Shown in pieces: positions 42,308 through 52,924 of a DNA stretch of 64,000 nucleotides. Both the position numbers and the translations under genes were made by a program. The stretch is from Sepiola atlantica. Taxonomy: Eukaryota; Mollusca; Cephalopoda; Sepiida; Sepiolidae. The notes below the pieces were generated by a model. That model did no database searches. It was given only the letters and a program-made list of their open reading frames with translations, and was not told the DNA's origin. Where the stretch lies: assembly GCA_963556195.1 (NCBI GenBank), contig OY744521.1, positions 133,234,288 to 133,298,287 on the forward strand, read 5' to 3'. The stretch's first letter is position 1; each line of letters starts with the position of its first letter.

Positions 42308-43566
42308 CGAGGAGAGTACAATAAGTAATGCCCCTGACAGATTTCTCATAGCAGTAGATTAATTAAACTTGGCAAGGTTATAAATCTTTCTCTACATAGG
42401 AACAACCCAGAGTTATGCCTTTCTCCCATTGTTTTATACAGCTCTGGACACCGTTTTTGTAGAACACCTTAGGTTAGTTCTCCAATCACGTCGTAACTTC
42501 AGAAATCAAGGCTGCATCATCTGGGAAATGCTATCATTTCAAAAACTACTTCATGGCTTGGAAGTGATAAAAGTCAAATGGTGCAAGGTCAGAAGAGTAA
42601 CGGGGATGTGGTTGATTTTATAGCCACACACCCGTTCTTCTGATCTGGCGACATGCGAGTTGTTGACCGAAGCGTTGTCCTGTAGAAGGAGGAGGCATTT
42701 GCTGATATTGCCCCGCCTCTTATTATGATAGCTTCTCTTAAATTCATTAAATGATAAGCGTAATATGTTCCTGTAATTGTGGTACCTTTTGCCATGAAAT
42801 CTGTCATCACTACTCCGTCCTGGTCCTAGCAGACTGTGAGTATGTCCTTGTCAGCAGAGGGCTGCACCTTTTTCTTCTTTGGGGGTGGTGAGTCCAAGTC
42901 CTTCCACTACATTGGCTGAACGTTGGTCTCTGGATCATAGTGATCTACCCAAGTTTCATCCTGTGTAATCAGTCTTTTGAAAATCTTTGAAGCATCTTCT
43001 TGGCACATCTTAAAATTCATCCTCGAGCACTCGACGCGTTCTTGCTTCTGGAAAGGTGTGAGCAACCTGGGAATCGATCTGGCAAACACCTTATGCATAT
43101 GCAAATCGCCATGAATGATAGTTTTCACAGACCCTGTACTAATCATGACCTCTTGGGCTATTGGACGAATAGTAATGTGTCGATCTTCCAAAATTGCAGC
43201 CTCAACTTAACGGGCAGATGCCTCATCAATGGTCGAGGAAGGACGACTAGATCTGGGAGATGTTTCCACAGACTTCAGGCCATGTTTGAATTCACAATGC
43301 CAGCGTTTTACAAGATCATATGATCGGAAATCATCACCATCAGTTTTTTTTCATTTAATCAAAAGTCTCATTTGGTGTGCGTCCTTTAAAATACAAACAC
43401 CGGATTACTGCACGGCACTCAACTGGCTCCATTTCACACCTGACTCAGTTAAAACACCTGTTAATAATAAACCACAAATAGTTCAGAGCTGTTTCTTGCA
43501 ATATATCCCATAGATATATAAATCATTACACATTGAACAGGGGCATTACTTATTGAACGCCCCTCG
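42308..43566 (-). mobile_element. Mariner-family DNA transposon with both TIRs
   Basis: A 29-bp terminal inverted repeat (42308-42336 and 43538-43566) matches at 26 of 29 positions and contains ATAAGTAATGCCCC. TA flanks both sides (42306-42307 and 43567-43568), the mariner target duplication. Length 1259 bp is typical of mariner. The transposase lies between the repeats on the minus strand. Confidence 0.92.
42390..43432 (-). pseudogene. Mariner transposase (dead)
   Basis: ATG at 43430-43432 opens MEPVE-CRAVIR. A helix-turn-helix region includes ITIRPIAQEV and STGSVKTIIH, followed by ITQDETWVDHYDPE, where the D of DETW is the first catalytic Asp. LLLQDNASVN (about 42685) carries the second Asp and YSSDLAPFDFYHF, in a shifted frame (about 42600), the third. 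The transposase would cut and paste the element at TA sites. In-frame stops after ETFD, ASAR, VQPM and TVC, and at least two frameshifts, make it non-functional. The SETMAR-like motif spacing supports the mariner DD34D group. Confidence 0.85.
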
Positions 43567-43569
43567 TAT

Positions 43570-44150
43570 TTTCTCTTTTTTTCTTTTATTCCATATCATT
43601 ATATTTGTTCTACCCGTGTTTTTCTCTTTGCCTTTTTTATGTTCCTTCAATCTAATATATGTTATTATTGTATTACGATTGATGAACTGTCTTTTTTATT
43701 TTCGTTTTATATTTCGCTTACTTTTTCATTTTGCTGTCTTTATTGATTTCTCAACGTGTTTCCATCTTGCTTTTGTTACTTTATTTTTTCTTATTTCATT
43801 TGATTTACTGTTATTTATTTTAAATAACGTATTTATTTTAATCTTTTTTTATTAAAGTTGTCTTGATTCTGTTTCTATAATACTGGTCGGTACTTTGTTA
43901 TTCGTATATACACCTTCTATATTATTCTGTATGCACTGTATTATCCTTATTTGTTTCAACATTGTGTCTTATTTCACTTTGTCTTTTATATTTTTATTTA
44001 CATACATAATGTTATATGAGTAATTATACTTTTTTTGCTACTATGAACTCAAAACCTAGAAAATAAAAGACCGTTGTGAAAATTGTAATGCCTCAGAGTT
44101 TTCTTAAAATTTAAACATGTGTATTATAGATCAATTAAATATTCCCAACT
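43570..44150. other. No gene; T-rich strand-asymmetric segment
   Basis: The plus strand is dominated by T with short C runs from 43565 to about 44040, producing a spurious long hydrophobic frame. A second such stretch is 44800-45180. Confidence 0.6.
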
Positions 44151-44261
44151 AGTCATTATTTCAAGAGTGTAACGGGTTGTTATTGAGTATAGTATATTCA
44201 CAACAAGGAGAGTAGAAAGTTGCCCTTCCTCGTAACTGTCGTTCCCCTTATTTTGTGGTTA

Positions 44262-44430
44262 GTCCTCAATTTCCATGAGCGAGGTTTCTGACAAAGGGGG
44301 AATAATTTATGTTTTCTCGGCCGGAATACACCCAATCTAACAGCATTGTTTGTTTGTTTTTACTCTTGAAAAAGTATGTTTTCGTAACTTACACTAAGTA
44401 GCTTTATGCCTTGTTTGGAGTTATTTCAAT
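44262..44430 (+). repeat. Dispersed repeat C, copy 2
   Basis: Partner of 41875-42050, roughly 70 percent alike by eye in the two shared blocks. Confidence 0.6.
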
Positions 44431-44434
44431 TTAA

Positions 44435-46020
44435 AAAATCTTATTCGTAAATAGACTATTTTTTATTTGCATGACATTAAATCTATAGGTAATCATTACC
44501 AGTTGCACAATATTCTCTGAGGTTTAGTTTCTTATCATGCCCCTTAATTTTTTGATATTTTACTAGAGTCACAATAATCCAATTGATGTTGATCAATATT
44601 TGGCTAAAGTCTCTCGACATGAATTTAATATAATGTTTGTCTTCGTAAGTCACATGCAAAGTTATGTAAAATGATTCTATTCAAAGAATTCCTTTTATTC
44701 TCAGTGCAATACCCGCGTGAAGATTGGCATTATAACAGTATTGATAACATGGCTTTAGTTTGCCATATTTATAACATCAGTCTATATAACATTTCATTCT
44801 CAAGCTCAGTTCATTACCCCCCTCATTTGTATTGTTTGTTCTTTCTTGTCGTCATGTATGTATTTATTTATAAATCATTTCACCTTTTGTTATACTTTTC
44901 GTTTTCTCTGTTCTTATGCAATTTTCTCAATTTTAATGCTCTTTATTCACGCATTATTCAATGATTCTTCTCATTATGTTTTCTTCGACTTCTTTTTCTG
45001 CTTGGTATTCAATGTATAATATTTTCTACTTCTCTTTTTCGCTTGCCCTAATTCTTCTAAATATTTCTTATTCGTCTTATTTATTCTTATCCGCTTCCCC
45101 TTTACACCCTCTTCACATTTGTATTCATCTTCTCGTATTTTTATTTCTTTCGTATATGTTATTTACCATAGCTTTTGAAATAAGTTGGGCGTAAAGCTAA
45201 TATTGCCCAAACTTTTAAGTAATTTACATCAAACGAGTTTCCACGAATATATATATTTCACTTCCGGTTTTTCGCTTTTTGCTGATTGAGAAATCTCTGG
45301 GATTGAAACGTAAAACTTGAATTACAGCAACTAAATCCAACTAAGCACCATCAGCTGCAAATAGTATTGATATGTATGACTTACATAAAACCGATATTTT
45401 TATATACTGTACTCCGTCAGACGGCTGAAATATAAAGGTAGCAATTGTAAGGCAATACACTCTTTAATTATATACTTTTTTCCCAAGCGTAAATTTGATC
45501 CAGCAATCATGAAGAAAATATCATGTATTTGTTGAATCTCATTAAAAACATATAAATTGTATTATATTATTCCTTATTTATGTGTGTGAGTAGCTATGAA
45601 ATATGTTAAATAGCATGAATATTTAAAAATATTGTGAAGATGTATTAAGACAAGCAAGTTTATTAATGTCTTCAAAAAAGATAATGAAGTTGTAAATACT
45701 GAAAACTAATAAATCAGAGAAAAAAATGAAGGCCGATCCAGCCCTGAGTTAAGAGAACTTTTTAAGATCATGTTGCGGTTGTGGTGGTTAGAGGGACTAT
45801 CCAGTCGTCTTAGCGACTTCTTTTAGAAAGTTACCAGCATAATATTTGTAAGTTTCAGTGGTCGTCTCTATTTATTTAGACTCCCAGAACGTCTGACTGG
45901 CTATCTGCTTGCATTGGTATGATAACGTATGTAGATGCGGTTATCGCTGCAACCCCCGAAAGCCCGTGTTGACTGGTCCATTCTCTTTATTCTGATTGCT
46001 ATAACAACTCTCTTACAATT
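44435..46020. other. No supported gene
   Basis: AT-rich; T-rich asymmetric block at 44800-45180. No RNA gene or protein domain seen. Confidence 0.5.
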
Positions 46021-46028
46021 TCGGTCAA

Positions 46029-46038
46029 TCTATCTATA

Positions 46039-46113
<75 letters not shown>

Positions 46114-46283
46114 ATATCTATCTATCTATCTATCTATCTATCTCTTTATATATATATATATATATTTATATATATTTATATATATATATATATGTGTATA
46201 TGTATATTTAAATATATGTATATATATATATATATATATATTTAAATATATATTTAAATATATATATATATATATATATATAC
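46029..46283. repeat. (CTAT)n followed by (TA)n array
   Basis: About 28 CTAT units with few interruptions to 46142, then TA with TTTAAA spacers to 46283. Confidence 0.97.
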
Positions 46284-46338
46284 GAGCCTGGCCAGTACTA
46301 AATGGGTGACCATTTGGGAATACAAGGTGCTATATGTG
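46284..46338 (+). rRNA. 5S rRNA 3'-half fragment (pseudogene or 5S-derived SINE head)
   Basis: Contains AGCCTGGCCAGTACT, ATGGGTGACCATTTGGGAA and TACAAGGTGCTATA, which follow the 3' half of metazoan 5S rRNA (GCCTGGTTAGTACT, the box C region GGATGGGAGACCGCCTGGGAA, TACCGGGTGCTGTA) with few changes. The 5' half, including box A, is missing because the TA array ends just before it. Downstream DNA to about 46510 has a different, G/C-richer composition that could be a SINE body. Confidence 0.75.
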
Positions 46339-46753
46339 CTCTCTGCTTATCTCGGCATTGTTTCCAGTCGTCTTGTATTACTAGTTGCCATTGTAATCAA
46401 GCAATGCCCACTCAGGAGAGCGGTTGTTGGTGATTGCGCAACCCTTGCAATTACAAATTCACACACGGGCGGCCTCAGGTGGGGCACTCATACGTCTAAA
46501 TCGACGGAAGAACCCATCATATATATATATATAAATATATATATTCATCTCCTTACCTATTTTCTTGTCGATGTTTCTATTTTGAGTTAAATTCCATTTT
46601 ACCATTGTATCAATGTTTTGAGTCTACCTTATTTGATTTTCAAATGCGTAAACTTTAAAATAATCTAATTCCATCATCGTTGTATTTTAAAACATTTATC
46701 ATTATTAAAAAAAGTTAGCTTCTTTACCTCTCTTTCGTTTTCTATTGTTATTG

Positions 46754-46787
46754 ATTCTTCTTCTTCTTCTTCTTCTTCTTCTTCTGC

Positions 46788-46818
<31 letters not shown>

Positions 46819-46842
46819 ATTCTTCTTCTTCTTTTTATTCTT

Positions 46843-46938
<96 letters not shown>

Positions 46939-46939
46939 G
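46754..46939. repeat. (TTC)n-(TTA)n compound trinucleotide repeat
   Basis: Interrupted TTC units to about 46870, then about 23 TTA units. Confidence 0.97.
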
Positions 46940-47150
46940 TTATTTTTATTAATCCGGAAATAATTAAAGTACGAGTGATTGTATTAATTATGTATGTTTT
47001 TATTTACCAGGAAACAGCATATTAACACGTCCACTCGTGCTGAAATCAAGCCGAAAATGAAGTTTAAGAGTCAGTCTCAGTGTCTGAACGTAACGTCACA
47101 CTAACGCGAGATATTTCTTTTCATCGTACAACTGTCAACGTTAATATATA

Positions 47151-47191
47151 CTAGCAAATATATGCTCTCTCCGGTCGCATATTTTTGCTAG
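47151..47191. repeat. Hairpin end of repeat B, copy 2
   Basis: CTAGCAAATATATGC and GCATATTTTTGCTAG pair with one mismatch; 11-nt loop TCTCTCCGGTC. The mismatch position matches copy 1, seen from the other strand. Confidence 0.85.
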
Positions 47192-47289
47192 GCTGCCGCG
47201 TCATAAATGAACGCTCACCCGTAAACCGATGAAGCCCAGCAATATTTCTTGGGTTGTTAGACATTGATTTTCTTTGTTTCCGCACGAGA

Positions 47290-47800
47290 ATATTTTCATT
47301 TAAAAATAAAGGAAAAAAATTCGACCACACCCCAATTTTGTTTTTACTCTCCCCCATCAATAGAAATATTTTTAGTTAAAAAAAAAAAAATTGCCCCCCC
47401 ATTTTTTCCTCTCCCCCATACACAGAAATATTTTTAGTTAAGAAAAGAAAAAAAAAAATTCCCTACCCCCACCCAAAATATTTATTTACCCTCCCCGTAC
47501 ATATTAATATTTTCAATTAAAAAAAGAAAATAATGTAGTCCCCAATGTTTGTTTACCCTTCCCAATACATAAGAATATTTTTAGTTAAAAAAAATAAAAT
47601 TAAATTAACCTCTGCCCCCTAATTTTTTACCCTCTGCCATACATATTAATATTTTCAGTTAAAATAAGAAAAAAAATGTACCCCCCCCCAAAAAAAAATT
47701 CACTCTCCCCCATACATAAGAATATTTTTAGTTTAATAAAAAAAATTGACCCTCTCTCTAAGTTTTTTTTTACCCTCCCTCATTCATAGGTAAGAAAAGA
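47290..47800 (+). repeat. Degenerate ~65-bp minisatellite, about 8 units
   Basis: Recurring unit: AATATTTTTAGTTAAAAA, an A-rich stretch, a C-rich stretch (CCCCCC), TTTACCCTC-CCCATACAT. The same unit, reverse-complemented, occurs at 38780-39060. Confidence 0.8.
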
Positions 47801-47895
47801 AAAATAATGAGGGGCGCCTCGGTCATATCAAATAACTCATGTTTAAATATGCTATTGAAGGCGCCTACGTCATATCAAAGAACCAGTTTTGTTAT

Positions 47896-48340
47896 TCTTC
47901 CAAAATGGTTACTCATTTTGTAATGGCCGAAATATTTGTTTACAACAAAGCACCTTGTCTTAACAACGTAATGAAAATAAAGTATTATAATGTGAAGAAA
48001 ATCCTCTCATAATTACGTCACTTCCGGAAGGATGAGTTAGCAATTAATTCTTCCAAAATTATCACCCATTTAGTAATGGCCGAGATATGTATTGATTAAC
48101 TTTAATTTACAACAAAACACCTTGTCTTAACAATGTAATGAAAGTAAAGAATGATGATGTGAAAAAATCCTCTCACAATGACGTCACTTCCGGAAGGACA
48201 AGAAGGATGAGTGAGCAATTTATTTTCCCAAAATGGTCACCCATTTACTAATGGCCGAGATATACTTTGCTCAACTTCAATTTAAAACAAAACACCTTGT
48301 CTTAACAACGTAATTAAAATAAAGAATGATAATGTGAAAC
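47896..48340 (+). repeat. 150-175-bp tandem repeat with CRE/ETS-like motif
   Basis: Units start at about 47896, 48048 and 48223 (TTC-CCAAAAT-G/A...TAATGGCCGA). Each shares AACACCTTGTCTTAACAA. Between units lie TTACGTCACTTCCGGAAG (48013-48030) and TGACGTCACTTCCGGAAG (48179-48196). Confidence 0.85.
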
Positions 48341-48344
48341 AACA

Positions 48345-48600
48345 GAACAAATAGTACACTACCTCCCACCTCTAGAAAAAAAGGAGTTAATTTGTGGGGG
48401 GATGGTATCATGAAAACAGAACAGATACTACACTACCTCCACACCTCTAAAAAAAGAATAGGTAATACCTGGGAGGATGGTATCATAAAAACAGAACATA
48501 TACTATATTACCCCCAACACCTCTCAAAAATGAGGAGGAAATGTCTGCGAGGATGGTACCATGAAACAGAACATATACTACACTACACTATTCCCCTGAA
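48345..48600 (+). repeat. 74-75-bp minisatellite, about 3.4 units
   Basis: Units start at 48345, 48419, 48494 and 48569 (GAACA-ATACTACACTACC), each with GGATGGTATCATGAAAACA near its end. Confidence 0.9.
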
Positions 48601-49051
48601 TTGAGCATTTAAATATAGTACATTAGTCTGGTTAGTGTATACTATACTATTTCATAATAAGTACAATAGTCTTAAATAGTATAGTTTTGACAGACAGACA
48701 GACATACAGACAGACAGGCAGATACATAATCTTCATTATTAATAGATATATTACACACTGGAAAAGTAGGCAAACTATAATAAAACGGTGGATGACAATG
48801 TATTACCTATCTAATAAAATTTGTGAAATATAGAATTCCACTTAATGTATTATAAATAAACATAAATCCTATTTATAATATCTGGAATGTGTAATAGAAT
48901 ATGATTCCGAAAGTCTTTTTTATTTACATCATCCCAAATTATTAAAGCAGAGATTATCTAGGCGAACCACACATATTATCATTAGTTTTTAAAATTCCAA
49001 ATAATTGTATCTATAGGGCTGCCATAGAAAGTAAAGAGTTGCACTTATATT

Positions 49052-49516
49052 TTAAATGACACCTATGTTGTTCATCAGAGTAGCCAATTCATCGAAGCAT
49101 AATCCATTAAAGTATTTGTAAAACAAACATAAGGATGCTACATTGCGGTGATGGGACAGGTTGGTTGACAGTGAGGGACCTATTAGGTTGGCGACTCTTT
49201 TTTGGACCTTGTCAATGGGGGAGAAGCTAGTAGATGATGCACCAGCCCAGATGTGGAAACAATACTCCATGCATGGGCGGATGGTAGCTTAGTATAGATA
49301 CAGGATAATGTCAGGTGTGAGGAGTTTACTAGCACGGTAGAGGGAACCAACCTTCTTTGAGACAGCCTTGGCAATGTCTTCAATGTATTTGTTCCAATTC
49401 ATGTTACCTGTGAATGTTAAGCCGAGGAGTTTAAATGATGAACTCTCAGGTAGAAGTTTCTTGTAGTTATTGAAGGAAAGGAGCTTTGTCTTTGCGATAT
49501 TAAAAGTTACCTACTA
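49052..49516 (-). pseudogene. LINE C-terminal region
   Basis: Continues the RT frame after a stop: FNIAKTKLLSFNNYKKLLP, FKLLGLTF (the strand after the RT core common in Jockey-like LINEs), then RPCMEYCFHIWAG and KVQKRVANLIG. It breaks off after FDELATLMNN, where homology to the family is lost. Confidence 0.75.
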
Positions 49517-49517
49517 T

Positions 49518-50621
49518 TTATGACCCCAATCCACTACAGTCATTTTCTAAAGATTCAGCCATTGCCTCGAATATGATCGCGTCTGTTTTACCAACATGGC
49601 GAGAGTAAAGCGTGGTGTTGTCAGCAAATAAACCAATCTCCGACTCTATGTCGTCAGGGAGATCGTTTTTATAGATCAGGAACAACAAAGGTCCAAGGAT
49701 AGGTCCCTGGGGTACACCTGCATTTATGTCATGTTGCTTAGATGAACGGCCATCGAGGACAACCTGGATTTTTTTTTTGTTTAGGATGGATCTAATTATA
49801 TTAAGTAGTTGCCCAGTAATACTGTATGAGCGTATTTTCAGGAGAAGCCCTTTATGCCAAACTTTGTCAAAGGCCTTGGATATATCAAGCGCTACTGCCC
49901 TAGCTTCACCTACCTTGCTGAATGTATGATACATGCGTTCAGAGATGACCGTTTCGATGTCTGCAGTATATCTTGCTGGTCTAAATCCATACTGGTGGTC
50001 AGATAGAAGTTTAGAATTAACTAAGTGTCGTACTATTGCTAGATTGATTAAGGATTCAAAGATTTTGGCAAAGATCGGCAGTAGACTGATTGGTCGGTAG
50101 TTCTGAGGATCGGTTCTATTCCCAGAACTCTTGTAAACAGGTACCACAGAGGCAATTTTCCAGCTGTCGGGGAAGCATGATTCAGCTAGGCATTTACTGA
50201 AGAGTTTAGAGAGGAGAGGGGCCAGTTCAGCAGAACATTTCTGTATTACTATTACAGGTATAAGATCAGGCCCACAAGCTTTAGAAGTGTCAAGGTTTTT
50301 TATGATGTCTCTGACCTGGGATGGGGTGATGACCAGGTTATCAAGTGTGACTTCGGTCCGTGAAGGGAATTCAGGGAGGGGGTGGCTATCTGAGTCTAAA
50401 GTAGAGTTATAAGCGAAACGCTGAGCAAGTAGTTCAGCCTTATAAGTGGCCGTGCAAACGACATCATTGTGGTTTGATAGTGGGGGAATCGTTGATTGAC
50501 CATTATTCACTACACTATTGTAAATTTTCCAGAAATCGCGAGTACCTAGTTTCTGTGTCTGGATGCGTCTTTTTGTTAACTCATTATAACTTCTCTGGCT
50601 TCGCCTATCACGGCCTTGCAA
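49518..50621 (-). pseudogene. LINE reverse transcriptase with lost catalytic Asp
   Basis: 367 codons open. RT blocks in order: NYRPISLLPIFAKIFE, YGFRPAR, ALDISKAFDKVWH (first catalytic Asp present), GVPQGPILGPLLF, and LFADNTTLY. The last is the FADD box with the second Asp changed to Asn (codon at 49617-49619, GAC to AAC), which should abolish DNA synthesis. The frame joins upstream sequence only through a frameshift near 50590-50620. Confidence 0.9.
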
Positions 50622-51185
50622 TTATTTCTTGACTCTATAAATGTATGTCTATTAGTAGCTGACTTATGGCGGCCAGATTTACGGAATGCTTGTTGCCTCT
50701 CAGAAATGGCAGCTGCACATTCTGAAGTGAAACATTGATGAGAGTGGGGCTTGCTCAAGAATTTTCGCATGGGGACATAGGCTTCAATGCTAGCTTTGAC
50801 CCATTCAGTTAATTCGTTTGCACACTGGTTTGCAGGTAGTTAGAAAGTTTCCTTCAATGGGGCGTCACTGATGTGCTCTCTGATTGACTCGAAATCAGCC
50901 TGCTCGTAGTATCTTGTTTATTTGAGCAACGGTTCGTCAGCTTTTAGACGACTTTTTAGGGTGATATGTATCATTAACACAATGTGATCAGCATTCCCGA
51001 GTGGGTTATGAGATTTCGTCACACAAGCCTCGGGCATTGAGGTCAAGAAGAGTTCTAGAAGTGAGGCTTGCTGGTCTACTTGATCGGAGATGCGGGTCGG
51101 AAAATCGACAGTCTAAGAGAGGGAGTGAGCTAGGGAGAAATTATACGTAAAGTTGCCGGCTGCGTTATTAATCAATTATTGAATT
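50577..51185 (-). pseudogene. LINE endonuclease C-terminus and linker remnant
   Basis: From 51185 downward the minus strand reads AAGNFTYNFSLAHSLS, TVDFPTRI, SLLELFLTSMPE and NPLGNADHIV, the final strands of an APE-type endonuclease, where the H of DHIV corresponds to the catalytic His of SDH. A linker MRKFLSKPHSHQ and CAAAISERQQAF follows. The N-terminal two thirds of the endonuclease are absent, so the copy is 5'-truncated. Confidence 0.75.
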
Positions 51186-51189
51186 AAAA

Positions 51190-52755
51190 CATGAATTCTG
51201 ATTCTGAGGAAAATTTTGATCATTTTATCTGAACTATTAATCAAACATTAGCCGAGGAAAATTAATATTTTCGTATATTTGGACCGTATCTAGTAACACG
51301 GTTGGTGGGTGAATGATTTAAGAGGTAAAATCAACCTTTTATAAATAATACATTTTTCAAGAGTTTTTGTATGAGCTACATCCAATCAAGTTAATTTACC
51401 TAAACGAGAATAGCTTGGAAATATACACACGATCAACATATCTTAATTAATATATTATTTCTAAGATTTTATGAGAATTTCCTTTATAGAGGAGGATGTA
51501 TATGGATCTACATCGGACAATACATCTATTCTGGTTATGAATTATGAGAATGGATGTAATTAATATCAATGTAATCTTTCACACCATTTGTTCTAGTTAT
51601 TTCTCCTTTGTATATCTCTTGAGATTTTTAATGAGAGTACATCTCCCCAGATCTTCGTGTAGACTACATCTGTTTATTTTCAACTTATTTTTTGCTTACT
51701 ACGAGCAATTTATTCCTTTAAGGTACAGCTGGTTTTCTTAGATGTGTAAGTCCTCCCATTTTTGGTTGTAATTGTGCTCTTATTCTTCTGCCCTTCTATT
51801 CTCTGATGTAATGAATGTAAAACCACCAATGTGTTTACTGGGAGACGGGGTATTTATTATAGTTGTGTTTCCTAAATATTAGTTTAATGATAGGTAATAT
51901 TATAATCTTATTAGTAATGTAATTTTAGTAATTCTTCTGTGTGTATGCTGTATATGTATCTCATCTCAGCTCTCCTCCTGAGACTTATGACGATAAATGG
52001 GTGTATTATATTTATACTACATTCTGCAAACATACAGACACACGCACACAATAGATACTCAAAGAAAATAAAAGTAAGCGCATATAGAGAAACGTATACA
52101 CATTTTACACAGACAATGTCATTCGTTTGAGCTTCGCTTGTGAAAACATTACGTTTTTAGTTTCGTAAGATGCAAGATACTAACAATTAGCCTATTTAAC
52201 ATTTTCCAAGTAACCTTAGTGTGTATCTAATCTGTAACAGGAAATATTGACGTATTCATAGGCTACCTTTGCGATAATTCCATTTACAGATCTTTCTATT
52301 TTCGTATGTATTTAAGATATTTAAGACAAGAGCACAGTCTGCAGGAACGAGCATGTGAATAAGTAAGCACACCCTGTTTTATGATCTTTGATTATCGGGC
52401 TTGGGCGATAAAATTTGATGGCTCTACCGATGTGTCTAGTAACATCCGCTCAATTGCTTACAACACCTAAATATGCACCCTTGTCTTGGAGATATTCACA
52501 TCAATTACAATGTGCTTCTAATAAAAATTCCAGATATTCAATGCAAATATTGTTCCACTCTATCATGACGAAATGTATATTTGTGAGATGATAATATCGT
52601 GCAAGCTGAAACAATATGGTAACATTCTTCTGTATATTCATCACGCAATATGCAATTTTAGGATCACTTGATACTTTCCACAAAGCAGAGATTGATTGCA
52701 TGCAGAAAGAATAATTCCCTCAATGTCAGCTGTAACTATGTACTAAGAATTCAGG
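51190..52755. other. No supported gene
   Basis: AT-rich flank. A minus-strand frame at 52501-52701 has balanced protein-like composition but no recognisable motif. Confidence 0.45.
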
Positions 52756-52760
52756 CACTC

Positions 52761-52761
<1 letters not shown>

Positions 52762-52838
<77 letters not shown>

Positions 52839-52840
52839 TA
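52762..52840. repeat. (TTA)n microsatellite
   Basis: About 26 uninterrupted units. Confidence 0.97.
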
Positions 52841-52924
52841 ATAGTAGTCTCAACTGTAAAAATATAAGGTTGGAGTTTTCTTTTTTGAACATCAAGTCAA
52901 GTCCCTTAAATTTAGACATTCAAT

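Larger units (their letters stand above)
47151..48750 (+). repeat. Repeat B, copy 2
   Basis: Starts with the hairpin 47151-47191, continues with CTCTCTCCGGTCGCATATTT and GACATTGATTTTCT (both found in copy 1 on the other strand), then minisatellites, and ends with a CAGACAGACA tract and CAGATACATAATCTTCATTATTA near 48738. Confidence 0.65.
49052..51185 (-). mobile_element. LINE fragment, Jockey/CR1-like, truncated at both ends
   Basis: Minus-strand reading gives the C-terminal part of an APE-type endonuclease, an RT domain and a C-terminal region ending in CMEYCFHIWAGAS and a KVQKR-A motif. The endonuclease start and the usual C-terminus after FDELATL are missing. Stops and frameshifts occur throughout. 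Placement in the Jockey/CR1/I assemblage rests on motif style only. Confidence 0.85.

Noticed and set aside
43553..43855. 100-codon hydrophobic plus-strand frame resembling a membrane protein
   Set aside because: The plus strand here is T-rich, which automatically yields Phe/Leu/Ile codons. The same holds for 44671-45194 and 1174-1434.
46745..46963. Long poly-Leu/poly-Phe frame
   Set aside because: Pure product of the TTC/TTA repeat; likewise 57473-57757, 58483-58674 and 61663-61935.
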